From: CAZWRK01 sp964635875
GTDB taxonomy: Bacteria > Pseudomonadota > Gammaproteobacteria > Burkholderiales > Aquaspirillaceae
DNA length: 34,379 nt
Direction: 5' to 3'
Assembly (NCBI GenBank): GCA_964635875.1
Contig: CAZWRK010000041.1
Coordinates: 1-34,379, forward strand
Part shown: positions 24,956 to 32,713 of the stretch, piece after piece
Numbering within the stretch: the first letter of the stretch is position 1
Layout of the letters: each line of letters opens with the position of its first letter
Translations under genes and position numbers: made by a program
The notes under the pieces: model-generated
What the model was told of the DNA's origin: nothing
Seen by the model: the letters and a program-made list of their open reading frames with translations, nothing else
The model's database searches: none

Positions 24956-25912
24956 TTAGACTTGGAAGACAACGTGAGCCACGCCAGCGGTGTTGCCGAT
25001 GGTGAGACCGCTGTACATATACGACCAGAACTCAAGCATGAACGCATCCCGCTTCATGCTCATAGTCGTATCTTCCACCATGTAATGTTTGCCCAAGAAT
25101 TTCTTCTTGGCGAACTGATAAACGTGGCCGTTCGGAACCAACGCCTTCTTGATGGTGACAACCCAACGCTTGTCGAGCAAGCCGTCGAGAACCGACACAC
25201 CTTTCTTCAGCACTTCCTGAGCCAAGTCGCCGCCCATTTCGGTACGGTCGAGTTTCATGAAGTGCTTAATCGTGATGTGGTTGGTCAGATACGTTTCCGC
25301 TTCGAGCGCAAACGGCGACTCAGGCATAACCATCGTCGAGTCAGCGAGCGAATCGCGGGTAATCGGCGCGTTCAGCTTCTTGTACTGAACAGTGCCAGTC
25401 GTGGCGTTCGGCACGCCTTCACCAACCAACGCCGCATCAACCGCAGCGATGAACTTGGTATCGAGTTCCGTACCCATATCCTTGACGCTGTTATCGCCAA
25501 GAACGGTTCGGATATCCATGTACCAAGTTAGCAGCGTATCAACGTCCGCGTAGTACTTCGGGCTGAGGATACGGTCAAAGTAGACCGCATAGCGGTTGGC
25601 ATTGATGTTGTACTGCATCGGCGTCGAGCCGAGAGGAACCGAAATCGACGCGGGCGAATCAGGTTCCATATCGACGATCTTGACTGGCAGCGACGTATGC
25701 AACTGCCGGTCAAATTGATCGTTCGTAATCTTCTGCGGCGGCATGATGACTGGCGTGAACGCCGTTTCACGGAGTCGAAGACGAGTAAACTCGTTGATCG
25801 AATCTTCGGCTTTCTTTCGCAACGTATAATCATGCGAGCTAATCCCGTCAACAATTTCCTGTGAAAGTTGACGAGATTCCTTCTCGGTCAGTTCTAGGCA
25901 ATCAGTAGCCAT
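24956..25912 (-). CDS. Major capsid protein, HK97-type fold
   Basis: This 318-aa protein sits downstream of protease, scaffold and decoration-type genes, where phages place the capsid gene. It starts with a charged helical N-arm (LELTEKESRQLSQEIVDGIS). An E-loop/P-domain-like stretch follows (IVDMEPDSPASISVPLGSTP), then a long spine-helix region (YYADVDTLLTWYMDIRTVLG). The A-domain contains RWVVTIKKALVPNGHVYQFA, and the protein closes with FMLEFWSYMYSGLTIGNTAG and V-A-H-V-V-F-Q-V. A final aromatic helix leading to I-G-N-x-x-G-V-A and a last strand is typical of HK97-fold capsids. GGAG lies about ten bases before the ATG. A 13-bp hairpin follows the gene. Confidence 0.78.
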   Translation of the reverse strand: MATDCLELTEKESRQLSQEIVDGISSHDYTLRKKAEDSINEFTRLRLRETAFTPVIMPPQKITNDQFDRQLHTSLPVKIVDMEPDSPASISVPLGSTPMQYNINANRYAVYFDRILSPKYYADVDTLLTWYMDIRTVLGDNSVKDMGTELDTKFIAAVDAALVGEGVPNATTGTVQYKKLNAPITRDSLADSTMVMPESPFALEAETYLTNHITIKHFMKLDRTEMGGDLAQEVLKKGVSVLDGLLDKRWVVTIKKALVPNGHVYQFAKKKFLGKHYMVEDTTMSMKRDAFMLEFWSYMYSGLTIGNTAGVAHVVFQV

Positions 25913-25961
25913 AGACAGAAACTCCTGCGTTTATGCAATCGCGTTGTTAATCGCGTTTAGG

Positions 25962-26621
25962 TTAGTTGTAGTTGATGGTGGTCGAAGTATCGAGCTTCGG
26001 CAGGAACGTCGACACGAACGTGAGCACGCGCTGGCCGTGCGCATTCTTCGTAAACTTGTCCGGCGAGCCGTTGACGTACGGATACAGCACGTAGCCGACA
26101 ATCGTATGCTTGTACGGCGTCACAGCGGCAGCGCTGATCGTCTTCGTAACCTTACCGGCGCTAGCGAGCAAATCAGCCGCTGACGAGTAAGTGGCCGGGT
26201 CGGCTGCCGACAGCGGAGTGTTGATTGCGTAATCCACGCCGCCAATAAATTCCGTCGTTTGCAGAACGTGGCAGTCCAGCAAGCAGACGGCATTTATCTT
26301 GCCGCTAGGCGTAGCCGGAACGTACGCACCGTAATCCGATGACGGGTTGCCGCCGCCGCCGGTAATAACGTCCGGGTCATCCGAGTTGCTCATCAAGAAC
26401 CAAGGCACCGACACCGTAGCATTGGACTGGCCAACACCCAGCAACCACTTGCCAGACGAGTTGAGCGAAACGATACGTCCCTTCGGAACGTAGCCGCCGC
26501 TGATCGTCGTCAGCTGTGTGGTGTCAAACGGAGCCTGGTGGTCGATAATCTTATCGAATACCGGCAGCGGACCTTTGAGTAGTTCCGCAGCGTGCTTGGT
26601 CATAGGACGAAACGTAGCCAT
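25962..26621 (-). CDS. Probable head decoration / stabilisation protein
   Basis: This 219-aa beta-rich protein is encoded directly upstream of the capsid gene, as lambda gpD precedes gpE. After a short helical start (FRPMTKHAAELLKGPLPVFD) it has ISGGYVPKGRIVSLNSSGKW followed by L-L-G-V-G, the strand-turn pattern of a small beta-barrel decoration fold. A Gly-rich loop (TGGGGNPSSDYG) and strands such as YKHTIVGYVLYPYVNG follow, then QRVLTFVSTFLPKLDTSTTI. GGAG lies about ten bases before the ATG, inside a GGAGATTTCTCC palindrome. It could cement capsomer joints after expansion. The assignment is by position and fold impression. Confidence 0.5.
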   Translation of the reverse strand: MATFRPMTKHAAELLKGPLPVFDKIIDHQAPFDTTQLTTISGGYVPKGRIVSLNSSGKWLLGVGQSNATVSVPWFLMSNSDDPDVITGGGGNPSSDYGAYVPATPSGKINAVCLLDCHVLQTTEFIGGVDYAINTPLSAADPATYSSAADLLASAGKVTKTISAAAVTPYKHTIVGYVLYPYVNGSPDKFTKNAHGQRVLTFVSTFLPKLDTSTTINYN

Positions 26622-26646
26622 AGGAGAAATCTCCGTCGATTTTCAA

Positions 26647-27087
26647 TTAATTGCCGCAGTACTTAGCAGCGAGTGATGGTGACATAGATAGGATGGCCTG
26701 ATCGGATGGGAGCAACTTAGCGTTAGAACCCGATGAGGCAGTCTTGGTGCCTCTCTGCGGGTCATAAGAATGCCCCTGCGACATAGCCGCAGCTTTTGCT
26801 TCCACTTCCTTGAGTGCAGCAGCGTGTTTCTTCTGCATGTAATCAATAGTGTTAGCAAGAATGTGCAGCGTGTCGGCGTGCGAATTTAGCTGAGCAGCTG
26901 CTCGTGCCTCTTCGCTACTGTCAACAAGCCCAGCCGTCTTCATAAGTTCCAGAACTTCTGGAAGTATTTCGACAGCGTTTTGTTTCTCTTCGCGCGAAGC
27001 TTCGATTAGCTCGGCAGCTTTGCTGAAGACGTTGCCGGTCATACTGACGTAGTCAGCAACGGCTTTGATCAAAATGTCTTTTTGCAT
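26647..27087 (-). CDS. Small helical head-module protein, unknown
   Basis: This 146-aa protein is mostly helix (DILIKAVADYVSMTGNVFSK; ILPEVLELMKTAGLVDSSEE) with a coiled-coil-like stretch (YMQKKHAAALKEVEAKAAAM). The tail is Ser/Gly rich and disordered, ending AKYCGN. It lies between scaffold and decoration-type genes. It carries Lys-x-Ala tripeptides (SKAA, MKTA, AKAA, TKTA) like the scaffold and protease. A core or scaffold accessory protein is a reasonable inference. There is no strong ribosome binding site before the ATG, which lies five bases after the scaffold stop. Confidence 0.5.
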   Translation of the reverse strand: MQKDILIKAVADYVSMTGNVFSKAAELIEASREEKQNAVEILPEVLELMKTAGLVDSSEEARAAAQLNSHADTLHILANTIDYMQKKHAAALKEVEAKAAAMSQGHSYDPQRGTKTASSGSNAKLLPSDQAILSMSPSLAAKYCGN

Positions 27088-27092
27088 GTGTA

Positions 27093-28403
27093 TTATCTAC
27101 CGATGAGGTCCATCAACATTTTCTGAGCCTGTGAATTACGGGCAGCCTTCGCGGCTTTACCGCTTACAGCTTGTTTGCCTGCAATTTTAACGATAGCCGA
27201 CGCCACTTGCTTAGCAGCAGCTTTCTTTGCGGCCATTTTACCGGCCATCGGGTCGCCGCCCATCGCAGCTGGGTCCATCATCGGAGGCGCGCCGCCAGCG
27301 GGAGGAGCACCACCGCCCATTTCACCACCACCGCCAGCTTGCAGTTCCGCAAGTAGCGCTTGGATTAATTCGGGGTCTAGCTCACCGCCGCCACCGCCGC
27401 CACCCATCATTGCGTCAGGAGCACCACCGCCCATTCCGCCAGCATCAGGCGGCATTCCTTCACCACCTTCTGGCGACATGCCTTGACCGGTCAGTAGCGC
27501 AATAATCTCTTCCTCACTCGGCATCGAGTCATCAGAGATTTCTGGGCCTGTGCCGCCTTCATAGCTAGCAGCATCATCGCTCCCACCGTCGCTACCACCT
27601 TCACTGGGCTCAGAACCTTCTTCAGATTCTTCTTCTACAGCAGGCGAGGCGCCCTCGTCATCATTCGCCTGCTTCTGGGCGAAAAAACCCGAAGCAACTT
27701 TTACGTACTGATCGGCGCTGTGAACGCCTGCGGCAATCGCTTGACGCACAAGATCAAATACGTATCGGTCGCTAGCTTGCTTGTCCTCAGGCGTAATGTT
27801 CATGTTGGCAAAAACATTAGCCAAGTCCTGACCAGCAGCAGCGGCTTTTTCCACTTCCGACTTATTAGTCGAAGCCGTAGTCTGAGTATCTGTCGTACCG
27901 GCTGCCTTAGTCTGCGGCGTATCCGGCGACTGTTTAGCGTCCAAAAGAACTCGCAGCAATTGCTCGGCAGACTTGCTGACCTGGTTCAGCTGCTCCGTAA
28001 GCGAGGCAGCTTCTTTTTGGTAGCTGTCACTCGAATAAGCAACTTTCGCAGGATGCGAGGTGCCTGGGTCTTGCTTGGTGTCTTTCGCAGAGCCAGTTTC
28101 CGAACCCGGATCGTGGCCCGTTTCTTTTGGAGCAACAGGACCAAACTTGGTGTTCAAGTCTTCCTGATTTCCGCCCGGCGGAGGCGAAGCCGATTCCGCA
28201 GCCATCGTGGTTTCTTGCTCTTTCAGATCACGTTCGTTTTCTCGCGAACGTTCGCCTTCTGTCGTCGGCTTGGTGCCCGCGTCAGCGCCCATAACTGGAT
28301 GCGACGTTTCACCCAGCCCCGCTGATTTTGTGGCGCTCTGTTTTTCATTTCGCAGTTGAGCCAGCAAGCCAGCGAAGCTCGCATTAAGATTTTCTCGTGA
28401 CAT
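27093..28403 (-). CDS. Probable scaffold / prohead core protein
   Basis: I choose the ATG at 28403 (MSRENLNASFAGLLAQLRNE, 436 aa), with GGAG ten bases upstream, over a TTG frame from 28463 that overlaps the protease gene. The protein is acidic and low complexity. It has a Ser/Thr/Glu/Lys-rich N-half, a central helical part (LTEQLNQVSKSAEQLLRVLL; DRYVFDLVRQAIAAGVHSAD), a Glu/Ser/Gly stretch, then Gly/Met/Pro-rich sequence around helix E-L-D-P-E-L-I-Q-A-L-L. A basic helical C-terminus (KMAAKKAAAKQVASAIVKIA) could bind the capsid shell. Position between protease and capsid genes and this composition fit a scaffold removed during maturation. More than half of its lysines are in Lys-x-Ala. Confidence 0.6.
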   Translation of the reverse strand: MSRENLNASFAGLLAQLRNEKQSATKSAGLGETSHPVMGADAGTKPTTEGERSRENERDLKEQETTMAAESASPPPGGNQEDLNTKFGPVAPKETGHDPGSETGSAKDTKQDPGTSHPAKVAYSSDSYQKEAASLTEQLNQVSKSAEQLLRVLLDAKQSPDTPQTKAAGTTDTQTTASTNKSEVEKAAAAGQDLANVFANMNITPEDKQASDRYVFDLVRQAIAAGVHSADQYVKVASGFFAQKQANDDEGASPAVEEESEEGSEPSEGGSDGGSDDAASYEGGTGPEISDDSMPSEEEIIALLTGQGMSPEGGEGMPPDAGGMGGGAPDAMMGGGGGGGELDPELIQALLAELQAGGGGEMGGGAPPAGGAPPMMDPAAMGGDPMAGKMAAKKAAAKQVASAIVKIAGKQAVSGKAAKAARNSQAQKMLMDLIGR

Positions 28404-28424
28404 TAAGTTTAGTCTCCAAGGATA

Positions 28425-28445
28425 AAGCCAGTTATCGGCTGGCTT
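28425..28445 (-). other. Small hairpin between protease and scaffold genes
   Basis: AAGCCAG (28425-28431) and CTGGCTT (28439-28445) are reverse complements around a seven-base loop, in the short gap after the protease stop and upstream of the scaffold ribosome binding site. Only TTTATCC follows on the minus strand, so termination would be weak at best. It may tune relative expression of protease and scaffold, or be chance. Confidence 0.35.
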
Positions 28446-28456
28446 GTTGCCTCCAC

Positions 28457-29941
28457 TTAACAACAGTAATTTTGCCTAATTGCGAACCAAGTAGTCAACG
28501 GCAATTCGTCACTTTGGGCCGCTAAAAACGCCAATTTATAGAAGGCATAGTTTTCAGCGATTTGATCCGCTATGTCTAATTTCTCGGCTATTTTTGTGCT
28601 ATTAATTGTCGACATTAATTTCGACGTAGCCGAATTATCCTGACAGTATCTAATAGCTCTACGTTGTACGGCTTCTTTTGTCAGCGATAATTCATCCGAG
28701 TAAGTCGACGCCCACGCATTGTCCAGCGAATTGATGTTGGCGCCACGATGGTCAAATTCATTATTGTAGATTCGAGAGTCTACACCGGCTGTTTTAGCCA
28801 TACGGCTATAAATACCAATTAGACTTTTACGAACCGATGGCAATAATGACTCAGCCATCTTTTCGTTGCCAACAATCCAGTAAACAAAGTCTCGCGGAGA
28901 AAGTACAATCTTATTAGCGCTTAGCGCTGCTAGTTTTTGCAGCGATTCACGCGACCCAGGTTCGCCTAGCATATTAGTATTAACATGCTTAGGCATCAGT
29001 AGGTCCATGTTGCCAACAAGATTAGGTGACGTGGCTGCGATTGACAGCAGTTTTTCTTCTGCCTCAGCCGCCAGCTTAAGTACGTGAGTAAATACGTCGG
29101 CGTCAGTTTGCAACCAACCAGGCGAATCGGCTTCAAATAGTTCCGCTAATTTGGCGCCGCCAATCACGGCGTTACTACCGCCAAGCGAAGCCGACTTCTG
29201 TAGATAATCTGCTAAGCCGCCGTAAGCAGTGCGATCTGCCGGGCGGCTAACTTTAGAGATATCAAAGAAGCAAGGGTCAGGGTTGTCTACGTGTTGTATC
29301 AACCCACTCTCAAGAACTTCGCCCAACCCATTTTTGCAACCTAAGCCAGTGCAAGTACCGCCCATTTTGATGCTATCGCAATACTCGTTTCTTGTTGGCG
29401 CTTTGTTATCGCAAACAGCGCAAACATCGAAAGGAATTTTGCAAGCCATCGACCAAGGGATATCGTCGCCAGACTCAGCTTCTTTAACAAACTGCTCATC
29501 AACTAATCCACCATTTCTTGCGGCAGCTGACGCGGTCTTATTCAAAGCTAGCAATAACTCGACGCGACGCATAGCGTCGTTATACATTGCTAGCTTAACT
29601 ACGCCGTAGCTTTTGTCCGGGTCTTTATTCTTGTGATGCTTGTAGATACGCGCAAACTTAACGAATGTTTGTGCATATTTTCTAAGCGCCGCCTCTTTAA
29701 ACCCGTCAGCGTTGCGGTTAGGACCGTAGCCCTCGGTTGAACCCATTGCTATTACGTGCAACGGTATCTCATCAGGCTCGAAGTGAATCTTTCTAGCCTG
29801 TGCAACAAACTCTTCGCCAGCGCATTTTATCAGCGCCAGTCTGTCGTTGCCAATTATACCTCGGGACGAGTACTTAACCAAATTGCTGGTCCTGACACCG
29901 AAATCATAAGCGTCAGGACCAGTTATTTTAATTGAACTCAT
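28457..29941 (-). CDS. Prohead maturation protease with Cys cluster
   Basis: This 494-aa protein has an N-terminal region with M-G-S-T-E-G-Y-G-P-N-R-N-A-D-G-F (about 66-81). It is followed by YKHHKNKDPDKSYGVVKLAM (about 100-119), which matches the His-x(n)-G-x-V catalytic-histidine segment of the HK97/herpesvirus-type serine proteases. D-D-I-P-W-S164-M-A-C supplies a candidate catalytic serine. It is continued by K-I-P-F-D-V-C174-A-V-C177 ... Y-C188, C197 and C202, a cysteine-rich insert that could bind zinc. The protease would cleave scaffold and head proteins inside the prohead. The rest (about 240-494) is helical and rich in Lys-x-Ala, possibly a self-cleaved tail. The location just upstream of the scaffold supports the call. 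Confidence 0.6.
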   Translation of the reverse strand: MSSIKITGPDAYDFGVRTSNLVKYSSRGIIGNDRLALIKCAGEEFVAQARKIHFEPDEIPLHVIAMGSTEGYGPNRNADGFKEAALRKYAQTFVKFARIYKHHKNKDPDKSYGVVKLAMYNDAMRRVELLLALNKTASAAARNGGLVDEQFVKEAESGDDIPWSMACKIPFDVCAVCDNKAPTRNEYCDSIKMGGTCTGLGCKNGLGEVLESGLIQHVDNPDPCFFDISKVSRPADRTAYGGLADYLQKSASLGGSNAVIGGAKLAELFEADSPGWLQTDADVFTHVLKLAAEAEEKLLSIAATSPNLVGNMDLLMPKHVNTNMLGEPGSRESLQKLAALSANKIVLSPRDFVYWIVGNEKMAESLLPSVRKSLIGIYSRMAKTAGVDSRIYNNEFDHRGANINSLDNAWASTYSDELSLTKEAVQRRAIRYCQDNSATSKLMSTINSTKIAEKLDIADQIAENYAFYKLAFLAAQSDELPLTTWFAIRQNYCC

Positions 29942-29948
29942 AGTAGTC

Positions 29949-32708
29949 CTACGGCTGAGCCTGTGGTTTGTTCTCGTAGTCGACAGCTGGGAACTGCGCG
30001 ATTATCTGTTTAATCATTTCCGCCTTCGTGGCATCAGGCACGTTAGGATTACTCTGTATGGCATCTAACATCTTCTGCGCCTGCGCTTGCTGACTCAGGT
30101 TAGAAAGACCATGTGCTACCGATATCGCTGGCAGCGTACCGCGAGCGCCAAGTCGGCCTATTCTAGCAACAGGGTTACGCGAGTTAATTAACCACTCGAA
30201 CCCACGAGTAATTAGTCTAACCGGATTCCGTGTCGTAGTCGCCTGGCCAGTCCAAGAGGCAGGTAACAAGTAAGACATTGCCGGAGCCTGGTCTATATGC
30301 GCGCGACGAGCCGCATTTTGTACGTTCTCTGTTGGCATGGTGTAGCCAGCGTCAAATACCACCCCAGGTTTTGCTAGTTCGTCAGCGCTACTGACTCCGA
30401 CACGCGCAAAACCTGACGGATCATGGTCCGCAATAGCGTTGAGTCTAGCTGCATCCAATGAGCCGTCAGCTTTAAGTATACCCATTCGCTTTAACTCATC
30501 TGGCTGGTACTGATCTAGATTAAGCATTTTTAGCAGCGAAGTTCCAACACCGGCTGAAGGATCAAAATTAAAGTCGCTAGTCGCGCGCGCAGCGTGAGGC
30601 TGAGCTAAGTAGTCCCGCATCGCATTAACGAGCGGTATATTTAGCTGTCTGCCGTTTGTATAAATGTGCTGCAAGACTGGCGACGTGCCAAATAACTTAG
30701 GAATTTCTTTGGCCTGGTCAGCTGGCGACATTTGCAGCAAAGCATCTAATCTGTCACGTAATAACTTAGCGTTAGCGTTGCTACCAATGCCAGCAGACTG
30801 TATACTTTGCCAATCAGCTGGCGTCAATTTAACAGCCGGTCCAGGCGTGTTATTTGCTAGCAAGCTATCCAATGCAGCTGGGTTGGCTTTTCTTGCGGCG
30901 TTCATTCTCGCATGAATTTCACCAGCCAGCCCTGACGGAACGGCAACCTGCCCAGTTGTAACTGCTTTCAGCAAGCTAGACGGGTCTTTTTCCTGTCCAC
31001 TAACAATTTTGGATGCGCGGTCATACAAAGCATCAATTATGCCGCGAATATGCTCGTCAGACACAGTGTCGCCTGCGCCTAGCAGTTGCCGGTACAGCTT
31101 TGGTTGTTCCGCCGCGTCCGCCGAGCGAATAGTATCAATAGCGCTCTGCATTCTCTCGGCCATAAACCGTTGGAAACCTCGTCTACCTACGTCTATTGTG
31201 CTTAGCGGTAAGTGCTTATTGCGAATCATGCTTCGCAAAAACTTGTTAGTACCGGCAGCAGTTAAATCCAAAGAGCCAAGTCCAAATTTTAACGCAAGCA
31301 TTGGATTGGCCGGGTTGCGGTCACCGGTCAGAGTTGCACGCTGCCAAGGCGACGTATTTATTGTCGTTTCATGCGTTATACCAGGGTCGTGTTCATTCTT
31401 GACGTTGATACCTAGCGATTTTTTAAGACTGTCAAACCAACCAGGCTCTGGCGGTGTTGCCGACGGAGGTGGTGCGTCGCCGAGTGTTGTATTGGCAACC
31501 TCCAGCGCACGACCGGTGGCTATCATCTTGTCAATATTTTCCTGCGTAGGATTGCTAGCGGCTGCGGCTGCGGCGCTGCGATAACTAGACGTTAATTCTG
31601 GATGCTTCTTTTCTAGCTCTGCTAGTACCTCATCACGCAGCGCTACTGCCTTAGCCGTATCTTTTGACTTAAATAAGTCTTTGGTGTCCTTATACCAATC
31701 CGATAGCCTGCCGCCGTTATGCACAGATGATCCGATAGCACCAAGACCACCACCAAGCGCCGCACCGGCTAACGCACCTCCAATAGTGCCGCCAATCAGC
31801 CTTCTAGGTTTCTTCTTACCGTATAGGCCAGCACCTAACGCCGATGCACCGCCTAGCGCACCGCCACCCAATGCCAAAGCCAATGTAGGATTGCTGTCTA
31901 AATACTGCATCAAACTCTGCGCCATACCGGGTTCAGGCTTAGGCCCGCCAGTTGTTAGGTAGCTGGCCGCGTTGTTAAGCGCAGCAGGGATACCTTTGAA
32001 CATATCTAGCCCGACTGATTTTCCGGTTTCGCCAGCCTGCTCCGTGCTCTTACCGGCGATACGCGACAACAAGCCACCCAGTCCACTAGACCCAGAAGCA
32101 ACAGCAGCATTGAAATCCGGCTGCTTACCAGTAATAGCGGAAACAGCTTTGTCTAATCCTGCGCTTGTTGGCGCTGACGGATTAGCTTTACGATCTAGAA
32201 ACTCGCGAAATACGCCGCCAGCTACTGGTGAGTAGTGCGGCTGATCCGTTGTTATTACTCTAGACCCAAAATCTTGTGTCTCTCTATTAATAGCCTTGCC
32301 AGCATTATGGCCTAGGTTGGCCGCTAATAGTTTAGCGTCTCGCGCTATCGGGTGATTTAGCGGGCTCAGAGCTTTCTGAACTTGTTCGCCACTGGGCAGT
32401 TTTGTTAGCGGGTTAGAACTTACCCAGCTTTTAAACAATGAGTTGCCTAGTGGGCTGAGCCTATCAGCCGCCCGCGACGCAGTATCAGAGGCAGCGGTAC
32501 CCAAAAACTTCCCGGCTCGGCTACCAATAAGTCGCGCTAATGACTTACCTGTAGTATCGCCTATTGCTGTGCTAAGGTCAGCTTTCTTTTGCAAGCCCGG
32601 CGCTAGGACAGGAGACGCAGCAACAGCTGCGGCTATCTTTTGAACAAGATCATTTCTGATATCGGCCTTAGCTAGCGACTCAACTAGTTGTGCGTCTTTT
32701 TCTGTCAT
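29949..32708 (-). CDS. Large head-module protein with glycine-zipper membrane hairpin; candidate internal/ejection protein
   Basis: This 919-aa protein has a helical N-terminus (first 40 residues with EKDA, QKIA and QKKA). It is followed by Ser/Ala/Gly-rich sequence. Two strongly hydrophobic Gly/Ala segments at about 273-296 and 303-328 are separated by a basic turn KKKPRR; each could span a membrane as a glycine-zipper helix. A long helical region follows, then a Gln/Pro tail. Phage proteins packaged in the head and pushed into the host membrane during DNA entry can look like this. I recognise no family. The gene lies eight bases upstream of the protease. Function is inferred from the hairpin and position, and a structural connector or core role is possible. 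Confidence 0.5.
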   Translation of the reverse strand: MTEKDAQLVESLAKADIRNDLVQKIAAAVAASPVLAPGLQKKADLSTAIGDTTGKSLARLIGSRAGKFLGTAASDTASRAADRLSPLGNSLFKSWVSSNPLTKLPSGEQVQKALSPLNHPIARDAKLLAANLGHNAGKAINRETQDFGSRVITTDQPHYSPVAGGVFREFLDRKANPSAPTSAGLDKAVSAITGKQPDFNAAVASGSSGLGGLLSRIAGKSTEQAGETGKSVGLDMFKGIPAALNNAASYLTTGGPKPEPGMAQSLMQYLDSNPTLALALGGGALGGASALGAGLYGKKKPRRLIGGTIGGALAGAALGGGLGAIGSSVHNGGRLSDWYKDTKDLFKSKDTAKAVALRDEVLAELEKKHPELTSSYRSAAAAAASNPTQENIDKMIATGRALEVANTTLGDAPPPSATPPEPGWFDSLKKSLGINVKNEHDPGITHETTINTSPWQRATLTGDRNPANPMLALKFGLGSLDLTAAGTNKFLRSMIRNKHLPLSTIDVGRRGFQRFMAERMQSAIDTIRSADAAEQPKLYRQLLGAGDTVSDEHIRGIIDALYDRASKIVSGQEKDPSSLLKAVTTGQVAVPSGLAGEIHARMNAARKANPAALDSLLANNTPGPAVKLTPADWQSIQSAGIGSNANAKLLRDRLDALLQMSPADQAKEIPKLFGTSPVLQHIYTNGRQLNIPLVNAMRDYLAQPHAARATSDFNFDPSAGVGTSLLKMLNLDQYQPDELKRMGILKADGSLDAARLNAIADHDPSGFARVGVSSADELAKPGVVFDAGYTMPTENVQNAARRAHIDQAPAMSYLLPASWTGQATTTRNPVRLITRGFEWLINSRNPVARIGRLGARGTLPAISVAHGLSNLSQQAQAQKMLDAIQSNPNVPDATKAEMIKQIIAQFPAVDYENKPQAQP

Positions 32709-32713
32709 AACTG

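Noticed and set aside
24878..25531. 217-codon plus-strand ORF opposite the capsid gene
   Set aside because: It is antisense to the major capsid gene, Arg/His rich, crosses the intergenic hairpin and has no ribosome binding site in a plausible context.
27720..28325. 201-codon plus-strand ORF opposite the scaffold gene
   Set aside because: It is an Arg/Ser/Leu-rich shadow of a low-complexity minus-strand gene, in a region where all other genes are on the minus strand.
28404..28463. TTG start at 28463 for the scaffold
   Set aside because: It overlaps the protease stop and includes the hairpin and the ribosome binding site of the ATG at 28403.
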